Shown in pieces: positions 21,749 to 24,683 of a DNA stretch of 24,683 nt. Below the pieces are notes generated by a model. That model ran no database searches. It saw only the letters and a program-made list of their open reading frames with translations, and was not told where the DNA came from. Origin of the DNA: a virus; IMG/VR virus record IMGVR_UViG_3300035698_002096, positions 1-24,683 of that record; one strand, 5' to 3'. Both the position numbers and the translations under genes were made by a program. Each line of letters begins with the position of its first letter. Position 1 is the first letter of the stretch.

Positions 21749-23881
21749 ATGCATAATTTCACTAGCTATTATAAACTTGGCTTAAGTATATTCCCCCTCC
21801 GCGGGAAGCATCCATTGATTTCATGGAAGCGTTTTCAAGATAACCGCGCGGATGTTGAGGAGGTAACCAAGTGGGACGTTACCCCTCATAATATTGGTAT
21901 TGCTACGGGCCATGTGTCTGAAATATTAGTTGTTGATGTTGATGGGGTTTATCCTCCTGATTGGCCGGAAATGCCGAAAACGTGGACGGCTAAGACAAAA
22001 AAAGGCTTTCACTATTATTTTTATATGTCGCCTGATCAGGATTTCCGCAATTCCACGAGGATTGCCGAGAACGTCGATATTCGTGCAAATGGGGGGTATG
22101 TGGTGGCCCCGCCCTCTAAACACCCTGACGGGGGATTGTATTCGTGGGAAATAGCGCCAGAGGATGCGACACTTGCAGATATACCTGATTGGCTCATTGA
22201 GGTTTTGAATAAGCATGACAAGCGTTTGTTTGAAGCACCTAATCATACAAAGGTTGATAAGCCTGTTGTTAGGTCTGTTAATTCTAGCGATAACGATCAA
22301 GCTTACATTGATGCCGCGGTTAAGGCCGAATGCGATATTTTAAGAACTATCGGCGAGGGCGGTCGTAATGATCAGTTGAATAAAAGCACGTTTGCGCTTG
22401 CCGGATTGTTACCCGCTGGCGAGGTTTCTGCGATTTTAACGCCTATTGCATTAGAGATAGGGCTTAACGCTGTTGAAACACGTAAAACGATTGATAGCGG
22501 ATGCCAAGGGGCAAGGCCGCGGGAAATACCCCAGCGCATCGGATTTGTGTCTAATCCAGAGGCCCCAGAAGAAATGCCTCTTATTGTTAAGAATATATTA
22601 GAACGTAATGGCAAGGTTATAAAGCAAAGTGAAATATCGTCAGATTTAATTAGCGGAGCGCCTTCTTTTATGGGTGACTTTATACGATGGTCGCTTGCTA
22701 CGTCTTTCTTTCCTCAACCGACATTATCGCTAGCTGCTGCTATTGCTTTGGCGGGGCATCTTATGGCGCATAAAGTGGCGACGGAAACGGATTTAAGAAC
22801 TAATTTTTATACGATGGGCGTGGCAGAGAGTGGCGCTGGAAAAGAACATGCCAGACGGTGCGTTGCCAAGTTGCTAGATGCTGCGGGTCATTCTGATGGC
22901 TTGTCCGGTGATCCGGCATCATCCCCCGCCGTGATCAACTTGGTTAGTAGGGCCGGAGGCGCTGCGCTAATTCAAATAGATGAAATGGGTCATTACATAA
23001 AAAGTATTGGCGGGGATAATTCAGCCAGTCATAATAAGATGGTAGCCGCTAACTTTATGAAACTGTATTCTAGTGCGGGCGGAATGTATATCGGTCAAGA
23101 GTATGCTAACAATGAAACCAATGGAGGGCGGTCTGATATTGACCAGCCGTGTTTAAATATATACGGAACGACTATACCTGATAATCTTTATGGGGCGCTT
23201 TCTAAAGAGAGTGCATATGATGGGTTTTTGTCTCGCTGGATGATATTTGAAACATCACGATTTGATATTGAGGGTAATGTTAATGCACAAAGATTAGGAA
23301 CACCCCCAGACGGGTTAGTTGAAAGCGCGAAATTTTGGATTGACCAGCCTAAATATCACGCGGGTGCAGGCGGTCAGGATGGAAATTTAAACACTTACAC
23401 TATGATTAAACCTCGCGTTATTGAATTTACTGATACGGCTAGAAAGCAATATTACGAGTTTAGAACGGATTGCCGTAGAAAAATGGCCAATTCTAGCGAT
23501 AAGATTGATCGGGCATTTTGGAATAGAACGGCAGAACATGCGGCAAAGCTTGCCCTAGTTGGACATGTTGGCGATAAAATTTGTACTAGCGTTTTTGATT
23601 GGGCGGTTGAGCTATCTAATGCTTTGACCATATCGGCTATTGATAATATTAAAGCTAATGTTTATGATAATGCTTATGAGGCAGAGCTTCAAAATATATT
23701 TAAACTGGTTAAAAATGCGCGTGCCGGAATAAGCAAAAGCGATATTACCCGCAAAACGCAAACGATGGAACGCCGAAAACGTCAAGACATTATTGAAACG
23801 CTTATTGAAAGTGGCGACATTAGAGAAGAAAAAAAGCAGTCCGAGGGTTCGGGACGCAATGTAACTATGTATTACTGTTAG
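21749..23881 (+). CDS. Primase-polymerase/helicase replication protein (Prim-Pol + DUF3987-like + winged helix)
   Basis: 710-residue replication protein. Residues 1-155 are a bifunctional primase/polymerase domain: YYKLGLSIFPLRGKHPLISW, metal-binding DVD at 63-65 (VVDVDG), GFHYYF with histidine 88, and VDIRANGGYVVAPPS with aspartate 110. Residues about 195-262 (GRNDQLNKSTFALAGL...TIDSGCQGAR) form the linker domain usual after Prim-Pol. Residues about 305-640 are a DUF3987-type ATPase/helicase with Walker A AESGAGKE (lysine 365) and Walker B ALIQIDE (411-412). Residues 661-710 are a winged-helix-like domain shared with the 93-residue protein at 20575-20856. It should prime and unwind at the phage origin, probably the repeat region just upstream. 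The GGGGGA 12 bases before the ATG is a distant Shine-Dalgarno. Confidence 0.85.
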   Translation: MHNFTSYYKLGLSIFPLRGKHPLISWKRFQDNRADVEEVTKWDVTPHNIGIATGHVSEILVVDVDGVYPPDWPEMPKTWTAKTKKGFHYYFYMSPDQDFRNSTRIAENVDIRANGGYVVAPPSKHPDGGLYSWEIAPEDATLADIPDWLIEVLNKHDKRLFEAPNHTKVDKPVVRSVNSSDNDQAYIDAAVKAECDILRTIGEGGRNDQLNKSTFALAGLLPAGEVSAILTPIALEIGLNAVETRKTIDSGCQGARPREIPQRIGFVSNPEAPEEMPLIVKNILERNGKVIKQSEISSDLISGAPSFMGDFIRWSLATSFFPQPTLSLAAAIALAGHLMAHKVATETDLRTNFYTMGVAESGAGKEHARRCVAKLLDAAGHSDGLSGDPASSPAVINLVSRAGGAALIQIDEMGHYIKSIGGDNSASHNKMVAANFMKLYSSAGGMYIGQEYANNETNGGRSDIDQPCLNIYGTTIPDNLYGALSKESAYDGFLSRWMIFETSRFDIEGNVNAQRLGTPPDGLVESAKFWIDQPKYHAGAGGQDGNLNTYTMIKPRVIEFTDTARKQYYEFRTDCRRKMANSSDKIDRAFWNRTAEHAAKLALVGHVGDKICTSVFDWAVELSNALTISAIDNIKANVYDNAYEAELQNIFKLVKNARAGISKSDITRKTQTMERRKRQDIIETLIESGDIREEKKQSEGSGRNVTMYYC

Positions 23882-23889
23882 GAAAAACC

Positions 23890-24033
23890 ATGAATGAAGA
23901 ACAAAGAGATATGATGTTAAACGATGTTATAAGCGTTTTTAGAACTTACAACTGCCCCAAAGAAGATATGGTAAGCGTTTGCCTTAATATCGTGCAAGCC
24001 TCTTTTGAATTAGAGGTTGATAATAATAATTAA
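23890..24033 (+). CDS. Short hypothetical protein (47 aa)
   Basis: 47-residue acidic helical peptide (MNEEQRDMMLNDVISVFRTY...ASFELEVDNNN). An AGGA Shine-Dalgarno overlaps the stop of the replication gene, eight bases before the ATG, so it is probably co-translated with it. Cysteines at 22 and 31 do not form a known motif. Function unknown. Confidence 0.6.
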   Translation: MNEEQRDMMLNDVISVFRTYNCPKEDMVSVCLNIVQASFELEVDNNN

Positions 24034-24042
24034 AATAAGGGG

Positions 24043-24071
24043 TTGCGTTCTTACACTAGGGGGCGTATATT
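24043..24071 (+). promoter_or_regulatory. Rightward promoter for the small early genes
   Basis: -35 TTGCGT, 17 bases, -10 TATATT. GGGGTTGC is shared with the promoter of the HTH gene at 18012-18018. A GGGGGC in the spacer (24059-24064) is repeated inverted as GCCCCC at 24094-24099, a possible operator pair. Confidence 0.6.
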
Positions 24072-24126
24072 AGATGAATGAGGTGAGGGATTAGCCCCCG
24101 CCAAGACTTTTAAGAAAGATAATAAA

Positions 24127-24369
24127 ATGACACAAGATATCACTTACACTCAGGACGGAATTTGGACTAGGTTTTTTCCAGAGACAGATGCAGGACGCCC
24201 TGTTTGGGATGAAATGCAGGAAGACGGCGTAGCAGCGGTTTTAAATAATCATGCGGAATACGTAATTAAGAAAATTCGTGACGCTGGCTATAAAATTGCA
24301 AAAGCTAAAAAAGTAACCAAGGCGGATATGGAAGAAATTTTCGACCTCATGGAAAAGGAGGGGCTATAG
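24127..24369 (+). CDS. Hypothetical early protein
   Basis: 80-residue protein with an aromatic N-terminus (TQDGIWTRFFPETDAGRPVWDEMQEDGVAAVLNNH) and two charged helices (AEYVIKKIRDAGYKIAKAKKVTKADMEEIFDLMEKEGL). No known domain recognised. It is transcribed from the promoter at 24043-24071, with a leader of about 50 bases, and carries in its last codons the AAGGAGG that serves the next gene. Confidence 0.7.
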   Translation: MTQDITYTQDGIWTRFFPETDAGRPVWDEMQEDGVAAVLNNHAEYVIKKIRDAGYKIAKAKKVTKADMEEIFDLMEKEGL

Positions 24370-24370
24370 A

Positions 24371-24601
24371 ATGTCAATTATTCAAGAAAGAACAGACGCG
24401 AAAAATGAGGCCATGGAAACGCTTAAGGGCTTGCCAATGTGTTACGAGGTTACGAAAGATAAAGACACTCTTGTAATTGAGTTTCCCTATCCATCGCTTG
24501 CCGTTGATGGTTTGCGGGTTGATAATACAAAGGCTGGAATTGAGCAGGCTATTGAAATGTGCGAAGAGGCTTGGCTGGCTTTTGCTTTGAAGGGGTTGTA
24601 A
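24371..24601 (+). CDS. Hypothetical early protein
   Basis: 76-residue protein. A perfect AAGGAGG lies upstream in the previous gene. The sequence has an N-terminal helix (QERTDAKNEAMETLKGLP), a beta hairpin (CYEVTKDKDTLVIEFPYPSL) and a C-terminal helix (KAGIEQAIEMCEEAWLAFALKGL). I do not recognise it. The short gap to both neighbours indicates an operon of small early genes. Confidence 0.7.
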   Translation: MSIIQERTDAKNEAMETLKGLPMCYEVTKDKDTLVIEFPYPSLAVDGLRVDNTKAGIEQAIEMCEEAWLAFALKGL

Positions 24602-24602
24602 G

Positions 24603-24683
24603 ATGGTCTACTTGCCATTTAGAGAGGAAGTAAAACAGCGAAAAACATATAAACAAATAATAAAGGATAGGGCTATGAATAAA
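24603..24683 (+). CDS. Partial hypothetical gene at the right edge
   Basis: From the ATG at 24603, one base after the previous stop, the frame (MVYLPFREEVKQRKTYKQ...) stays open to the window edge, 27 codons. AAGGGG lies upstream. A second in-frame ATG at 24675 has its own AAGGA, so the real start is uncertain. Too short to identify. Confidence 0.45.
   Translation, partial: MVYLPFREEVKQRKTYKQIIKDRAMNK

Noticed and set aside
24074-24094. Six-codon leader peptide before the early gene at 24127
   Set aside because: It is too short and lies at or before the predicted transcript start; no attenuation structure was found.

Overview
The window is part of a tailed dsDNA phage or prophage with a contractile, Mu-like tail and an HK97-type head. 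From right to left on the minus strand it carries a packaging/head module (small and large terminase, portal, F-like head morphogenesis protein, a GTA-like spike-base protein, prohead protease, major capsid protein, a probable decoration protein, then connector and neck proteins). A tail module follows in Mu order (gp38-like DUF2635, sheath, tube, tail-assembly chaperones, tape measure, gpN-, gpP- and gp45-like baseplate proteins, and the start of a gp46-like gene cut by the left edge). No integrase, transposase, lysis gene, tRNA or CRISPR array is visible. The GcrA-like helix-turn-helix protein and the spike-base protein of the Rhodobacter GTA type point weakly to an alphaproteobacterial host; the AT-rich sequence would suit a low-GC member. 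This host call is inference.

Two plus-strand insertions interrupt the minus-strand late genes. The first (8580-10060) is a chain of seven small, tightly coupled genes placed between homologues of the Mu gp37-gp38 pair, so it separates the tail operon from the neck genes. The second (18077-18262) is a single HTH gene between portal and large terminase, closed by a bidirectional terminator. Both insertions start at divergent promoter islands of the same design: a leftward promoter whose -35 lies in CTAATTTG, back to back with a rightward TTGCA promoter 62 bases before the start codon. A third copy of the island lies in front of the protease gene. This shared element looks like the regulatory logic of the late genes.

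The right third is the replication/regulation region. About 750 bp without a large gene (21001-21748) hold two 20-bp direct repeats, phased TGAA repeats, a 22-bp AT palindrome, an operator-like dyad and a possible leftward small RNA ending in a strong terminator. To the right lies a 710-residue primase-polymerase/helicase fusion, followed by small early genes. To the left lies a 93-residue protein that is a stand-alone copy of the helicase's C-terminal winged-helix-like domain, on the opposite strand.

Other notable points are a textbook -1 frameshift site (A AAT TTT) joining the two tail chaperone frames, and a baseplate spike protein that continues past its HxH tip through a polyglycine linker into two fibre-type repeats and a jelly-roll-like end domain.
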